Assembly: GCA_021813805.1 (NCBI GenBank)
Contig: JAKAJL010000011.1
Location: 25,769-89,768 of the forward strand
Length of the DNA stretch: 64,000 bases
From: Pseudomonadota bacterium
Lineage (GTDB): Bacteria > Pseudomonadota > Alphaproteobacteria > Rhizobiales > Beijerinckiaceae
Direction: 5' to 3'
Numbering within the stretch: the stretch's first letter is position 1; every line of letters begins with the position of its first letter. The translations under genes and the position numbers were made by a program. The notes beneath the pieces are model-generated. The model saw nothing but the letters and a program-made list of their open reading frames with translations. It did no database searches and was not told the DNA's origin. This document shows positions 7,743 to 16,984 of this stretch, one piece after another.

Positions 7743-10700
7743 TTAGCTACACCCCGTGGTCGCCCCGCACGTATCGCATTTCAAGCACGTCCCATTGCGC
7801 ACCAGCGTAAAATTCGCGCATTCCGGGCAGGCCTCGCCGATATAGCCTTTCATCCGCGCTTCGGCCCTGCGGTCGAGGGCCTCGTCGGGGAGTTTGGTCG
7901 GCGGGGTCCAGGTCAGGGTTTCCATCACGCTGGGGCCGGTCGGTTCGGTGATCGCGCCGGGTTTCAGCGCCGTGGCGCCGACGGTGACCGCCGCGACCGT
8001 CGGGGTTTTGGCCGGTTCGGGCGTGGTCTGGACCAGCATCAGCTTGTCGGTCTTGCCGCGCACGAGGCCGCGCGAGACGAAGCGCGACGTGGCCGAGGGC
8101 TGGTTTTGCGGGGCGCGGCCCTGGTCGTCGCCCTTGCCCATCGCCGCGTGTCCGATGTCGCTTGGATCGACATGGGCGAGGTCGTTGCGGCCGAGATAGG
8201 AAATCGCCAGTTCGCGGAACACATAGTCCAGAATGGACGTCGCGTTCTTGATCGCGTCATTGCCCTGCACAAAGCCCGCCGGCTCGAAGCGGGTAAAAGT
8301 GAAGGCGTCGACATATTCCTCCAGCGGCACGCCATATTGCAGGCCGACCGAAATGGCGATGGCGAAATTGTTCATGAGACTCCGGAAGGCGGCGCCTTCC
8401 TTGTGCATGTCGATGAAAATCTCGCCGATCCGCCCGTCGGCATATTCGCCGGTGCGCAAGTAAACCTTGTGCCCGCCGACCACGGCTTTCTGGGTATAGC
8501 CCTTGCGGCGGTCGGGCAGTTTTTCGCGCTCGCGGCGCCGTTCGACCCGCTCGATCACCCTTTCCACGATGCGTTCGGCGACCTGTGCGGTGCGCGCGGA
8601 ATGGTTCTGGGCCATGAAGGCCTCGAAAGCGTCCTCGTCCTCCTCCTCGTCATCGGCGATGAGCTGGGCGTTGAGCGGCTGCGACAGTTTCGAGCCGTCG
8701 CGATAGAGCGCATTGGCCTTGATCGCCAGGCGCCACGACAGAAGATAGGCCGCTTTGCAATCCTCGACGGTCGCGTCATTCGGCATGTTGATGGTTTTCG
8801 AGATCGCGCCCGAAATGAAGGGCTGCGACGCCGCCATCATGCGGATGTGGCTCTCGACGGAGAGATAGCGTTTTCCGGTGCGCCCGCAGGGATTGGCGCA
8901 GTCGAACACCGGCAGATGTTCGGCTTTGAGATGAGGCGCGCCCTCAAGCGTCATCGCGCCGCAGACATGGACATTGGCGGCGTCGATCTCGGCCTTGGTG
9001 AAGCCGAGGAAGGCGAGCAGATCAAAACTCGGGTCGTCGAGCTTTTCCGGCGGGACTTTCAGTTCGTTGACCAGATAATCCGAGCCGAGGCCGAATTTGT
9101 TAAAGACGAATTTGATGTCGAAAGTCCCGGGCAGGGCCTCGGCGATCTCGGCCAGTTTTTCAGGTGAAAAGCCTTTTGCGGCCAGCATCGTCTCGTTGAT
9201 CCCCGGCGCCTGTTTCAAACTGCCGTGGCCGACGGCGAAAGCCTCGATCTCTCCGATCTGGGCTTCGCCATAGCCGAGCGCCCGTAAACCCTCCGGCACG
9301 GCGCGGTTGATGATCTTGAAATAGCCGCCGCCCGCGAGTTTCTTGAACTTCACCAGGGCGAAGTCCGGCTCGATTCCCGTCGTGTCGCAGTCCATGACGA
9401 GGCCGATGGTGCCGGTCGGGGCGACCACGCTGACCTGGGCGTTGCGATAGCCGTGCTTTTCGCCGAGCTCCAGGGCCTTGTCCCAGGCCGCGCGGGCGTG
9501 GACGATCAGGTCCTGATCGGGGCAGGAGGCGGCGTCGAGCGCAACCGGCGTCACCGCGAGGCCCTCATAATCCTCGGTCAGGCCGTAAGCGGCGCGGCGA
9601 TGGTTGCGGATCACCCGCAGCATGGCGCCGGAATTTTCCGCATAGCGGGCGAAGGCGCCGCGCTCTTTCGCCATTTCGGCGGAGGTGGCGTAGCAGACGC
9701 CGGTCATGATCGCCGACAGCGCGCCGCAAAGCGACCGGCCTTCGGGCGAGTCATAAGCCAGACCGGAGGACATCAGCAGGCCGCCGATATTGGCGAAGCC
9801 GAGGCCGAGCGTGCGGTAGTCGTATGAAAGCTGGGCGATGGCGCGCGAAGGGAATTGCGCCATCAGCACCGAGATTTCCAGCACGACGGTCCACAGCCGC
9901 ACCGCGTGCTCATAAGCCGCGACGTCGAACTTTTTCGTCGCGGGATCGCGGAACTGCAACAGGTTCAGCGAGGCGAGATTGCAGGCCGTGTCGTCCAGGA
10001 ACATATATTCCGAGCACGGATTGGAGGCGCGGATTTCGCCGCCCGCCGGGCAGGTGTGCCAGTCGTTGATCGTGGTGTGGAACTGCAGGCCGGGATCGGC
10101 GGAGGCCCAGGCGGCATAGCCGATCTTTTCCCAAAGATCGCGGGCCTGAACCGTCTTGGCGATCTTGCCGTCGATGCGGCGGGTCAGCGGCCATGGCCCA
10201 TCCTGCTCGACCGCGCGCAGGAAGGAATCCGTGACCCGCACCGAATTGTTGGAGTTCTGGCCGGAGACGGTCAGATAGGCCTCCGACTGCCAGTCGGTGT
10301 CATATTCGGGCAGGTCGAATTCCCTGAAACCCTGTTTGGCGTACTGGATCACGCGTTTAATAAAGCTGTCCGGGCACTGGGCGCGGCGGGCGAGCTTGAT
10401 CTCGCGCTTCAGGGCGGGATTCTTTTCCGGGTTGAAGCAATCGTCGCCCGAGCCTTCGCAGTTCACCGCCGCCTTGAAGACCGCCTTCATGTGCTTGCGC
10501 AGGGTTTTCGAGCCGGCGACGAGCGCCGCGACCTTTTCCTCTTCGCGCACCTTCCAGTCGATGAAGGATTCGATGTCGGGGTGATCGACGTCCACCACCA
10601 CCATCTTGGCGGCGCGGCGGGTGGTGCCGCCGGACTTGATCGCGCCGGCGGCGCGGTCGCCGATCTTGAGGAAGGACATCAGGCCGGAGGACTTGCCGCC

Positions 10701-11444
10701 GCCGGAGAGCTTTTCGTTTTCCGAGCGCAGCGACGAGAAATTGGCGCCCGTGCCGGAGCCATATTTGAACAGCCGCGCCTCGCGCACCCAAAGGTCCATG
10801 ATGCCGCCCTCGTTGACGAGGTCGTCCTTGACCGACTGGATGAAACAGGCGTGGGGCTGCGGGTGCTCGTAGGCGGATTCAGAGGCCTTGAGCACGCCGG
10901 TGTCGTGTTCGACGAAGAAATGGCCCTGGCCGGGGCCGTCGATGCCATAGGCCCAGTGCAGGCCGGTGTTGAACCATTGCGGCGAGTTGGGCGCGGCGAT
11001 CTGGCGCGCCAGCATGAAGCGCATTTCGTCGAAGAAAGCCTGGGCGTCTTCTTCCGCATCGAAATAGCCGCCCTTCCAGCCCCAATAGGTCCAGGCGCCG
11101 GCGAGGCGGTCGAACACCTCCTTGGCCGAGGTCTCGCCGCCGAAGCGCTCTTTTTCGGGCAGCTGGGCCAGGGCGTTCTCGTCGGGGACCGACCGCCACA
11201 GGAAGGAGGGGACGGCGCTTTCCTCGACCCGCTTGAGCCGGGCGGGGACCCCGGCCTTGCGGAAATATTTCTGCGCCAGCACGTCGCAGGCGACCTGGCT
11301 CCAGGCGGCGGGGACTTCGATCCCGTTCTGGGAGAAGACGGTCGATCCGTCGGGATTGCGGATTTCGCTCCTTGTCTCCCGGAATTCGATCGCTTGATAA
11401 GGAGATTGTCCCGTCTTGGTGTAGAGCCGCTCGATCCGCATCAT
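7743..11444 (-). CDS. nrdJ: Vitamin B12-dependent ribonucleoside-diphosphate reductase (class II)
   Basis: A 1233-residue protein, the usual length of proteobacterial NrdJ. It reduces ribonucleotides to deoxyribonucleotides using adenosylcobalamin and works with or without oxygen. Visible signatures are the NPCSEY block (around residue 475), the finger-loop motif [15 protein letters not shown], and a C-terminal Cys-rich tail (CPEC, CLKC, CDTC) that relays electrons and may bind zinc. A purine run GGGGGGAAATG precedes the ATG; a second ATG follows immediately. No cobalamin riboswitch or NrdR box was recognised in the 440 bases upstream. Long open frames on the opposite strand are shadows of its GC-rich codons. 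Confidence 0.97.
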   Translation of the reverse strand: MMRIERLYTKTGQSPYQAIEFRETRSEIRNPDGSTVFSQNGIEVPAAWSQVACDVLAQKYFRKAGVPARLKRVEESAVPSFLWRSVPDENALAQLPEKERFGGETSAKEVFDRLAGAWTYWGWKGGYFDAEEDAQAFFDEMRFMLARQIAAPNSPQWFNTGLHWAYGIDGPGQGHFFVEHDTGVLKASESAYEHPQPHACFIQSVKDDLVNEGGIMDLWVREARLFKYGSGTGANFSSLRSENEKLSGGGKSSGLMSFLKIGDRAAGAIKSGGTTRRAAKMVVVDVDHPDIESFIDWKVREEEKVAALVAGSKTLRKHMKAVFKAAVNCEGSGDDCFNPEKNPALKREIKLARRAQCPDSFIKRVIQYAKQGFREFDLPEYDTDWQSEAYLTVSGQNSNNSVRVTDSFLRAVEQDGPWPLTRRIDGKIAKTVQARDLWEKIGYAAWASADPGLQFHTTINDWHTCPAGGEIRASNPCSEYMFLDDTACNLASLNLLQFRDPATKKFDVAAYEHAVRLWTVVLEISVLMAQFPSRAIAQLSYDYRTLGLGFANIGGLLMSSGLAYDSPEGRSLCGALSAIMTGVCYATSAEMAKERGAFARYAENSGAMLRVIRNHRRAAYGLTEDYEGLAVTPVALDAASCPDQDLIVHARAAWDKALELGEKHGYRNAQVSVVAPTGTIGLVMDCDTTGIEPDFALVKFKKLAGGGYFKIINRAVPEGLRALGYGEAQIGEIEAFAVGHGSLKQAPGINETMLAAKGFSPEKLAEIAEALPGTFDIKFVFNKFGLGSDYLVNELKVPPEKLDDPSFDLLAFLGFTKAEIDAANVHVCGAMTLEGAPHLKAEHLPVFDCANPCGRTGKRYLSVESHIRMMAASQPFISGAISKTINMPNDATVEDCKAAYLLSWRLAIKANALYRDGSKLSQPLNAQLIADDEEEDEDAFEAFMAQNHSARTAQVAERIVERVIERVERRREREKLPDRRKGYTQKAVVGGHKVYLRTGEYADGRIGEIFIDMHKEGAAFRSLMNNFAIAISVGLQYGVPLEEYVDAFTFTRFEPAGFVQGNDAIKNATSILDYVFRELAISYLGRNDLAHVDPSDIGHAAMGKGDDQGRAPQNQPSATSRFVSRGLVRGKTDKLMLVQTTPEPAKTPTVAAVTVGATALKPGAITEPTGPSVMETLTWTPPTKLPDEALDRRAEARMKGYIGEACPECANFTLVRNGTCLKCDTCGATTGCS

Positions 11445-11882
11445 TTCCCCCCATCTCGCGTCTGGCCCGACGCGTCGCCAAATTCTTGCCCCAATTCGTG
11501 AGCCCGCGTCGAAACCGACGGCGCAGGGATCGCCGTCCCGGGAGAGGCCCCCAGCCGGACGAAACGAACGCCTTGGTCACGCGTCATGATATGAAAGCTG
11601 CGCGCGAACGCGGCTTTGCGGCGCGCGTTCTTCACTCCCCGGCAGGCCGTTGGGCCGCGCGCGCCCCTGGTCGAGATCGGGCCAACGCCCTGCAACTTCG
11701 GGGTCGCCGGCGGCGGCGCCGGGATGTTTTTAATTAAATCCAGCTTGCGGGAAACGTCAAGATATTGCGTCGGTTTTCCCGTCAGCCACTACAATTTGAG
11801 GATATTGGGGACAATTTCAACGGAATCTTAAGAAAGAATTTGCAATCGCCCGTGTCTTGGCGCAGCCACAATCTCGCCGCAT
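11445..11882. other. Promoter region upstream of nrdJ
   Basis: About 440 bases between the nrdJ start and the end of lrgB. The stretch 11725-11850 is locally AT-rich, a likely place for the nrdJ promoter. I looked for a cobalamin riboswitch and for paired NrdR boxes and found neither with confidence. Confidence 0.4.
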
Positions 11883-12617
11883 TCACATTCCGAGCAAAGG
11901 CCTGATAAGCGGCAGAATCACGCTGGTGAAGGCGCCATTGAGCCCCATGGCGATTCCGGCGAAAGCCCCGGCGGTCGAATCAATCTGGAAGGCGCGGGCG
12001 GCGCCGATGCCATGCGAGGCGAGCCCCGCCGCCATGCCGACGGCGGCCGGATCGGTGATTCGCAGCGCGCGCATCAGGGGCGTGAGGATGACGCCGCCGA
12101 ACACGCCGGTCGCGATCACCAGGGCGGCGGTGAGGAAAGGCGCGCCGCCGAGTTTTTCGGCGAGGCCCATGGCGATGGGCGAGGTGACCGATTTTGGCGC
12201 CAGAGACGCCACGATTTCATGCGGCGCGCCGAGAAGTCTGGCGATCGCGACGGCGCTCACGATGGCGACCAGCGAGCCGACGCCAAGCGCAGCGGCGATC
12301 GGGAGCGCCGTGGCGCGCACCCGTTCGAGATTGCGATAAAGCGGCACGGCCAGAGCGACGGTCGCCGGGCCGAGCAGGAAATGGATGAACTGGGCGCCCG
12401 CGAAATAGGTCTCATAGCTGGTCCCGGAGGCTTTCAGCGCCAGGATGATGAAAATCGCCGCCAGCGCGACGAGATTGGCCGCCGGGTGGCGCTTGCAGGC
12501 GATCGAAACCCGGTCGGCGACGAGATAGGCCGCGAGGGTCAGCGTCAGCCAGGACAGGGGGCTGGCGGCGAGATAGACCCAGACTTCCGGGTGGGGCTTG
12601 AGCAGCGTGGGGATCAT
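11883..12617 (-). CDS. lrgB: LrgB/CidB-family membrane protein
   Basis: A 244-residue multi-spanning inner-membrane protein. The conserved SVTSPIAMGL, GVFGGVILTPLM and ASHGIGAARAFQ segments are those of the LrgB (YohK-type) family, which partners LrgA/CidA in holin-like control of murein hydrolases or in glycolate/pyruvate transport. The start ATG 12617 overlaps the stop of the upstream gene (ATGA), as in classic lrgAB operons. A longer frame upstream is noncoding. Confidence 0.9.
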   Translation of the reverse strand: MIPTLLKPHPEVWVYLAASPLSWLTLTLAAYLVADRVSIACKRHPAANLVALAAIFIILALKASGTSYETYFAGAQFIHFLLGPATVALAVPLYRNLERVRATALPIAAALGVGSLVAIVSAVAIARLLGAPHEIVASLAPKSVTSPIAMGLAEKLGGAPFLTAALVIATGVFGGVILTPLMRALRITDPAAVGMAAGLASHGIGAARAFQIDSTAGAFAGIAMGLNGAFTSVILPLIRPLLGM

Positions 12618-12976
12618 GGCTTGCTCATAGGTTCGCTCCTGGCGAGCAGGCGGAAGGTGAGGGCGGTCGCCGCCTGGGCGAGGGCGGTGGAGAGCGCGAC
12701 CGCGAGGATCACGGTCAGGGCGTTGGCGGCGAGCGCGTCCAGATAGCGCATCAACCCTACAGAGGCCGGCACGAACAAGAGAGAGAGATGGCCGAGCAGG
12801 CCGTCGGCGGCGTCGCCGAGTTTGTGCGGAACCGCGCCGCCGCCGCCACGTAGAACCAGAAAGGCGAATAGAAGGAACATGCCGAGCACCGGCCCGGGCA
12901 GCGGCAGGGCGAAGGCGTGGACGACGAACTCTCCGGCCAGTTGGCAGGCCAGTATGCCGGCGAAAGCGGCGATCAT
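12614..12976 (-). CDS. lrgA: LrgA/CidA-family holin-like protein
   Basis: A 120-residue protein with four hydrophobic segments and the LPLPGPVLGMFLL motif of the LrgA/CidA family. The start is ATG 12976, since GGAGG lies exactly 5 bases before it; the ATG at 12988 would place the ribosome binding site inside the gene. The stop overlaps the lrgB start by four bases. Together they form a two-gene membrane module, linked in other bacteria to autolysis control or small organic acid transport. Confidence 0.9.
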   Translation of the reverse strand: MIAAFAGILACQLAGEFVVHAFALPLPGPVLGMFLLFAFLVLRGGGGAVPHKLGDAADGLLGHLSLLFVPASVGLMRYLDALAANALTVILAVALSTALAQAATALTFRLLARSEPMSKP

Positions 12977-13102
12977 GCGTTCCTCCATTGGGGCGGGCGG
13001 AGCTTTCGGCTCCGACGCTGCGCCACGATAGAATAAGGAACGACTGGACAGAAGGTCGCGACGCGGCCATAGTCCGCGCGACTTGTCGTCGGCGGGGCGA
13101 AA

Positions 13103-13525
13103 ATGGGATCAAGCGCAATGAAATGGCTCGTCCAATTCCTCACCTGGTGGAACGGGCAGACGCTCAACACCCGGCTCTACACCTGGCTTTATGGCGAACG
13201 CGTCGGCGAGGACCAATTCGGCAATATCTATTATCGCTTCCGCAATGGCGAGATCGACAAGGCGCTGGGCTTCAACCGCCGCTGGGTTATCTTCAACGGC
13301 GAGAGCGAGGGCTCGAAGGTGCCGCCCGGCTGGTATGGCTGGCTCCACCACATGACCGACGAACTGCCCACCGAGACGGATTACAAGCCGCGCGACTGGG
13401 AAAAGCCCTATATCCCCAACCAGACCGGCACGCCCAACGCCTGGCGTCCGCAAGGCTCGACCCTCGCCTCCGGGACCCGGCCGCGGGCCACGGGGGACTA
13501 TCAGGCCTGGTCGCCCGAAGCGTGA
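13103..13525 (+). CDS. NADH:ubiquinone oxidoreductase accessory subunit NDUFA12
   Basis: A 140-residue homologue of the complex I 17.2-kDa accessory subunit, found in alphaproteobacteria and mitochondria. The family signature is visible: FLTWWNGQTLNTRLYTW near the N-terminus, VGEDQFGNIYYR, then GWYGWLHH and a DYKPRDWEKP tail. It stabilises the matrix/cytoplasmic arm of respiratory complex I. ATG 13118 (MKWLVQF) is an alternative start. It lies next to DUF2155 and aat, a conserved alphaproteobacterial neighbourhood, and diverges from lrgA. Confidence 0.93.
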   Translation: MGSSAMKWLVQFLTWWNGQTLNTRLYTWLYGERVGEDQFGNIYYRFRNGEIDKALGFNRRWVIFNGESEGSKVPPGWYGWLHHMTDELPTETDYKPRDWEKPYIPNQTGTPNAWRPQGSTLASGTRPRATGDYQAWSPEA

Positions 13526-13567
13526 GACGCGGGTTGTGACGCGCCGGCGCCGGGGTTCGATCGCGAT

Positions 13568-14494
13568 ATGAGGTTTTTCCGTTCCGTCATCCCGGTTCTG
13601 GCCGTCCTTCCGGTTTGCGCGGGCCTGTGCGCGCCGGCGCGCGCCGACGAGATCCGCAATCCGAAAGCGGTTTTCGCCGGCATCGACAAGATCACCGGTC
13701 GCATCACCACTTTCGACGTCGCCATCGATGAGACCGTGCAATTCGGCACGCTCCAGGTCACGCCCAGGGTCTGCCTTACCCGTCCCCAGACCGAGACGCC
13801 GCTGACCGAAGGTTTCGTTCAGGTCGACGATGCCGAAAACGGCACGATGAAGCGGATTTTTTCCGGCTGGATGTTCGCGGCGAGCCCCGGCCTCCACGGC
13901 GTCGAGCATCCGGTCTTCGACGTCTGGCTGAAGGACTGCGTCGGCGGCAAGGAGGTCACGCCCTCGCCGGCCAACGCCGGCGCGGAAACCAATCGCGCGC
14001 CGCCGCCCAACGCCGCGCCGCCGCCGGCGGATGGCGCGCCCGCCCGCAGGGCGAGCCGCACCATCAAGCCGGAGGAGCCGGTCGAGCCGTCGATGGACAG
14101 CTTGCCGCCAAGCCCGGCTGATGTCGATTCGCCCGACATGCAAAATCCCGAGGCCCAGTCGCCTGAGACGCAGGCGCCCGAGTTTCAACCGGCTCCGCCG
14201 GCCCCCGCGCCGCAAGTTCCCGCGCGCGAACCGCGCGGAAAACGTCGGCCCCTGCCGTCGGACGGGCTCGAAAACCCGGACAACGGCCTCGGCGCGCCGG
14301 TCGAGGTCGGGCCGGCGCCGGGCATGGGGCCGGAAGGCGCGCCGGTCGCGCCGCCCAAGCCTGCGCGGCGCTCGAAGCACAAGCGCCAGCCGCCGAACCC
14401 CGAAGCGCCCATCCCGCCGGCCGACATCCCGCAGCCCGCGCCGCAGCCCTCCGGTCCGCAGAACCTGCTGAAAAACCTGCCCTTCATGCATTGA
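13568..14494 (+). CDS. Exported DUF2155 protein with long Pro-rich tail
   Basis: A 308-residue protein with a signal peptide (residues 1-27, ending ARA) and a DUF2155 domain at about 30-122, recognisable by NPKAVFAGIDKITGRITTFDV and GWMFAASPGLHGVEHPVFDVW and by its two conserved cysteines. After the domain comes about 180 residues of Pro/Ala-rich sequence with acidic and basic patches, probably disordered and long compared with minimal family members. It is periplasmic. The family function is unknown, but it is consistently found beside NDUFA12 in alphaproteobacteria. It follows that gene after about 40 bases. Confidence 0.88.
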   Translation: MRFFRSVIPVLAVLPVCAGLCAPARADEIRNPKAVFAGIDKITGRITTFDVAIDETVQFGTLQVTPRVCLTRPQTETPLTEGFVQVDDAENGTMKRIFSGWMFAASPGLHGVEHPVFDVWLKDCVGGKEVTPSPANAGAETNRAPPPNAAPPPADGAPARRASRTIKPEEPVEPSMDSLPPSPADVDSPDMQNPEAQSPETQAPEFQPAPPAPAPQVPAREPRGKRRPLPSDGLENPDNGLGAPVEVGPAPGMGPEGAPVAPPKPARRSKHKRQPPNPEAPIPPADIPQPAPQPSGPQNLLKNLPFMH

Positions 14495-14498
14495 GCCA

Positions 14499-14570
14499 GC
14501 GCATGGTCCCGGAAAGTCGATCGACTTTCCAGATGAGAATATGCGCCAAAACAATGTGATGACAGAGCGC
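14499..14570 (+). repeat. Intergenic palindromic repeat, copy 1
   Basis: GCATGGTCCC, then a perfect 20-base palindrome (14511-14530, centred on the GATC of CGATCG), then an AATATGCGCCAAAACAA-type right part. Five copies of this mosaic pattern occur in the window, all between genes. It resembles the palindromic intergenic elements of rhizobial genomes. Confidence 0.75.
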
Positions 14571-14604
14571 GTTCGATTCAGGCGTTTCGAACGCGCTCGA
14601 CAGG

Positions 14605-15273
14605 TCAGCGCCCGCGCGCGAGGTCCAGAATCTTCTCGGGCGCGGTCCTGGCGTCCAGGGCGCGAAAATCCCCTTCGATCGCCAGCGCCGCATCGAGCCT
14701 GCGGCGGTATTCGGCGCGGGTGATCTCGACGGCGCCGAGGCTTTCGAGATGCGGCGTGACGAACTGCGTATCGAGCAGGGAAAAGCCGCCGAAGCGCAGC
14801 CGCGCCACGAGATAGGTCAGGCAGACCTTTGACGCGTCGGCGGCGCGGTGGAACATGCTCTCGCCGAAAAAGGCGGCGCCCAGCGCCAAGCCATAGAGCC
14901 CGCCGACCAGTTCGCCGTCGCGCCAGGCCTCGACCGTATGGACGAAGCCCATGTCGAACAATTCGCGGAACAAGGCGGCGATGGTTCCGTTGATCCAGGT
15001 CTTTTCCCGACCGGGCCGGCTTTCGGCGCAACCCGCCAACACGGCGTCGAAATCGCTGTCGACGCGAATCTCGAATTTCCGCGCCTTGATCGCCTTGGCG
15101 AGGCTTTTCGAGACGATCAGGCGATCGAGCGGGAAAATTCCGCGCTCGCGGGGGTCGAACCAGTGCAGATATTCGGCCTGCGCGTCCTCGGCCATCGGGA
15201 ACAGCCCGGCGGCATAAGCGCGCAGCAGTATACGCGGCGTGATCGGTTCAGGCTTGGGCGGCGGCGGGCTCAT
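14605..15273 (-). CDS. aat: Leucyl/phenylalanyl-tRNA--protein transferase
   Basis: A 222-residue enzyme that attaches Leu or Phe from charged tRNA to proteins with N-terminal Arg or Lys, marking them for ClpAP degradation (N-degron pathway). The family is recognised by LLRAYAAGLFPMAE, WFDPRERGIFPLD, TWINGTIAALFRELF, GGLYGLALGAAFFGESMFHRA and SLLDTQFVTPHLESLGA. The start is the ATG of MSPPPPKP; upstream codons look noncoding. It is transcribed towards the DUF2155 gene, with repeat copy 1 between their ends. Confidence 0.95.
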   Translation of the reverse strand: MSPPPPKPEPITPRILLRAYAAGLFPMAEDAQAEYLHWFDPRERGIFPLDRLIVSKSLAKAIKARKFEIRVDSDFDAVLAGCAESRPGREKTWINGTIAALFRELFDMGFVHTVEAWRDGELVGGLYGLALGAAFFGESMFHRAADASKVCLTYLVARLRFGGFSLLDTQFVTPHLESLGAVEITRAEYRRRLDAALAIEGDFRALDARTAPEKILDLARGR

Positions 15274-15483
15274 GGCCCATTGTCGCCGCCGGCCGAAGCC
15301 GCGACAAGGCCGAATCGCGCGCGCGGACGCCAAGCCGGTCCCGCCGGCCGGCGCGTCGCCGATCGGCCCAAGCCGCGCGCCGATGTTATGGCTGGAGCGG
15401 GTTTAGTCCGCGTGACGACGGTTGCGCTCCCTTTTTCCCAGCTACGGCGCCGCCTATATTGGGCGCAAGCCGTGAGGAGTCGC

Positions 15484-16887
15484 ATGTTTCGAAAAATTTT
15501 CGCCGCCGTCGTTCTGGCCTCCTTCGCCACGCCGCTTCACGCCGAGGCGACGCGGCAGCCGCCCGCTTCGGAAACGCAGGTCACCTTGAGTTTCGCGCCG
15601 GTGGTCAAGAAGGCTGCGCCGGCGGTCGTCAATGTCTATGCCCAGCGCATCGAGCGGACGCTGCGCCGCAATCCACTGTTCGACGATCCGATTTTCCAGC
15701 GCTTTTTCGGCGGGGGCCGAGGTCCGGGTGGGGCGACCGCGCGGTCGCTGGGCTCGGGTGTGATCGTCGATCCTTCCGGCCTCGTCGTGACCAACAACCA
15801 CGTCATCGCCGACATGAACGAGGTGAAGGTGGCGCTGGCCGACCGGCGCGAATTCCCCGCCGACATCTTGTTGCGCGATACGCGCAGCGATCTCGCCATA
15901 TTGCGCATCAAGGGCCCCAAGGGCGCGACTTTTCCGGTGCTGCAGATGGGCGACTCGGACGCACTCCAGGTCGGCGACCTCGCCTTGGCGATCGGCGATC
16001 CCTTCGGCGTCGGCCAGACCGTGACCCAGGGCATCATTTCAGCTCTCGCGCGCACCGAGACGGGCATTTCCGACTATGGCTTCTTCATCCAGACCGACGC
16101 CGCGATCAACCCGGGCAATTCGGGCGGCGCCCTGGTTGACATGAGCGGGCGGCTGATCGGGATCAATGCGGCCATCGTGTCGCAATCGGGCGGGTCTGTC
16201 GGCATCGGCTTCGCGATTCCGGTCAATATGGTCAAGGACGTGCTGGAGACCGCCATGGCCGGCGGCAAGGAGGTTCACCGGCCCTGGCTTGGCGCGACCT
16301 TGCAGAATCTCAATCGAGACATCGCCGATTCGCTTGGCCTCGATCGGCAGGCCGGCGCGCTGGTGGCGGATGTCGATCCGCGCGGACCGGCGGCGGAAGG
16401 CGGGTTGAAGCAGGGCGACGTCATCATCGCCGTGGACGGCAAGGACGTCTATGATTCAGGCGGCGTCGGCTATCGGCTTGCCGCCAAGCCGATCGGCGGC
16501 GTCGCCTCCCTTTCGGTCCTGCGCAACGGCAAAGCCGCCGTCGTGCCGTTGAAGCTGGAGGCCGCGCCGGAGCGCCCGCCGCGCGATCAGCTCACCATCG
16601 CCGGCTCCTCGCCTTTCGCGGGGGCGACCGTGGTCAATATTTCGCCCGCGACGACCGAGCAATATTCTCTTCCTCACGTCAGCCAAGGCGTCGCGGTGAT
16701 CGGGGTCCAGGACGGAAGCCCCGCCGCCATGGTCGGCGTGCAGAACGGCGATGTCGTGCTTTCACTGAATGGCGAGAAAATCCAGACCACCCGCGACCTC
16801 CAGCGCGCGGCCGCGGGAAGCCCCTATGTCTGGCGGCTCCAGATCAATCGTGGCGGCCAGGTGATCTCCAGCGTGATCGGAGGGTGA
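15484..16887 (+). CDS. DegP/DegQ-like periplasmic serine protease (HtrA family)
   Basis: A 467-residue protein with a signal peptide (1-20, ending LHA). The trypsin-like domain has all catalytic residues: His106 in TNNHVIAD, Asp136 in RSDLAIL and Ser213 in GNSGG. Two PDZ domains follow (about 260-360 and 390-467). This is the Do-family layout of periplasmic quality-control proteases and chaperones. AGGAG lies 5 bases before the ATG at 15484. The same frame continues 212 codons upstream, but that part is antisense to aat and has no signal. A short gap separates it from the phosphate transporter gene. Confidence 0.94.
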   Translation: MFRKIFAAVVLASFATPLHAEATRQPPASETQVTLSFAPVVKKAAPAVVNVYAQRIERTLRRNPLFDDPIFQRFFGGGRGPGGATARSLGSGVIVDPSGLVVTNNHVIADMNEVKVALADRREFPADILLRDTRSDLAILRIKGPKGATFPVLQMGDSDALQVGDLALAIGDPFGVGQTVTQGIISALARTETGISDYGFFIQTDAAINPGNSGGALVDMSGRLIGINAAIVSQSGGSVGIGFAIPVNMVKDVLETAMAGGKEVHRPWLGATLQNLNRDIADSLGLDRQAGALVADVDPRGPAAEGGLKQGDVIIAVDGKDVYDSGGVGYRLAAKPIGGVASLSVLRNGKAAVVPLKLEAAPERPPRDQLTIAGSSPFAGATVVNISPATTEQYSLPHVSQGVAVIGVQDGSPAAMVGVQNGDVVLSLNGEKIQTTRDLQRAAAGSPYVWRLQINRGGQVISSVIGG

Positions 16888-16984
16888 GCCGAAGCGAAGG
16901 CCATGTGGCCGGGCTCGTCGCGGCGCCCCGCGCGAACCCATGCCGATCGAGGGAGGAGCGGGCGCGCGCCAGGGAACGACGGCC

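Noticed and set aside
9855..11501. Long plus-strand open frame opposite nrdJ
   Set aside because: It is the antisense shadow of a GC-rich, well-identified gene; no ribosome binding site or family resemblance.
11445..11882. Cobalamin riboswitch upstream of nrdJ
   Set aside because: A GCCACT stretch on the plus strand is in the wrong orientation and the other conserved boxes are missing.
13551..13561. tRNA T-loop-like GGTTCGATC
   Set aside because: It lies in a 40-base gap between two genes, too short for a tRNA, and no acceptor stem is seen.
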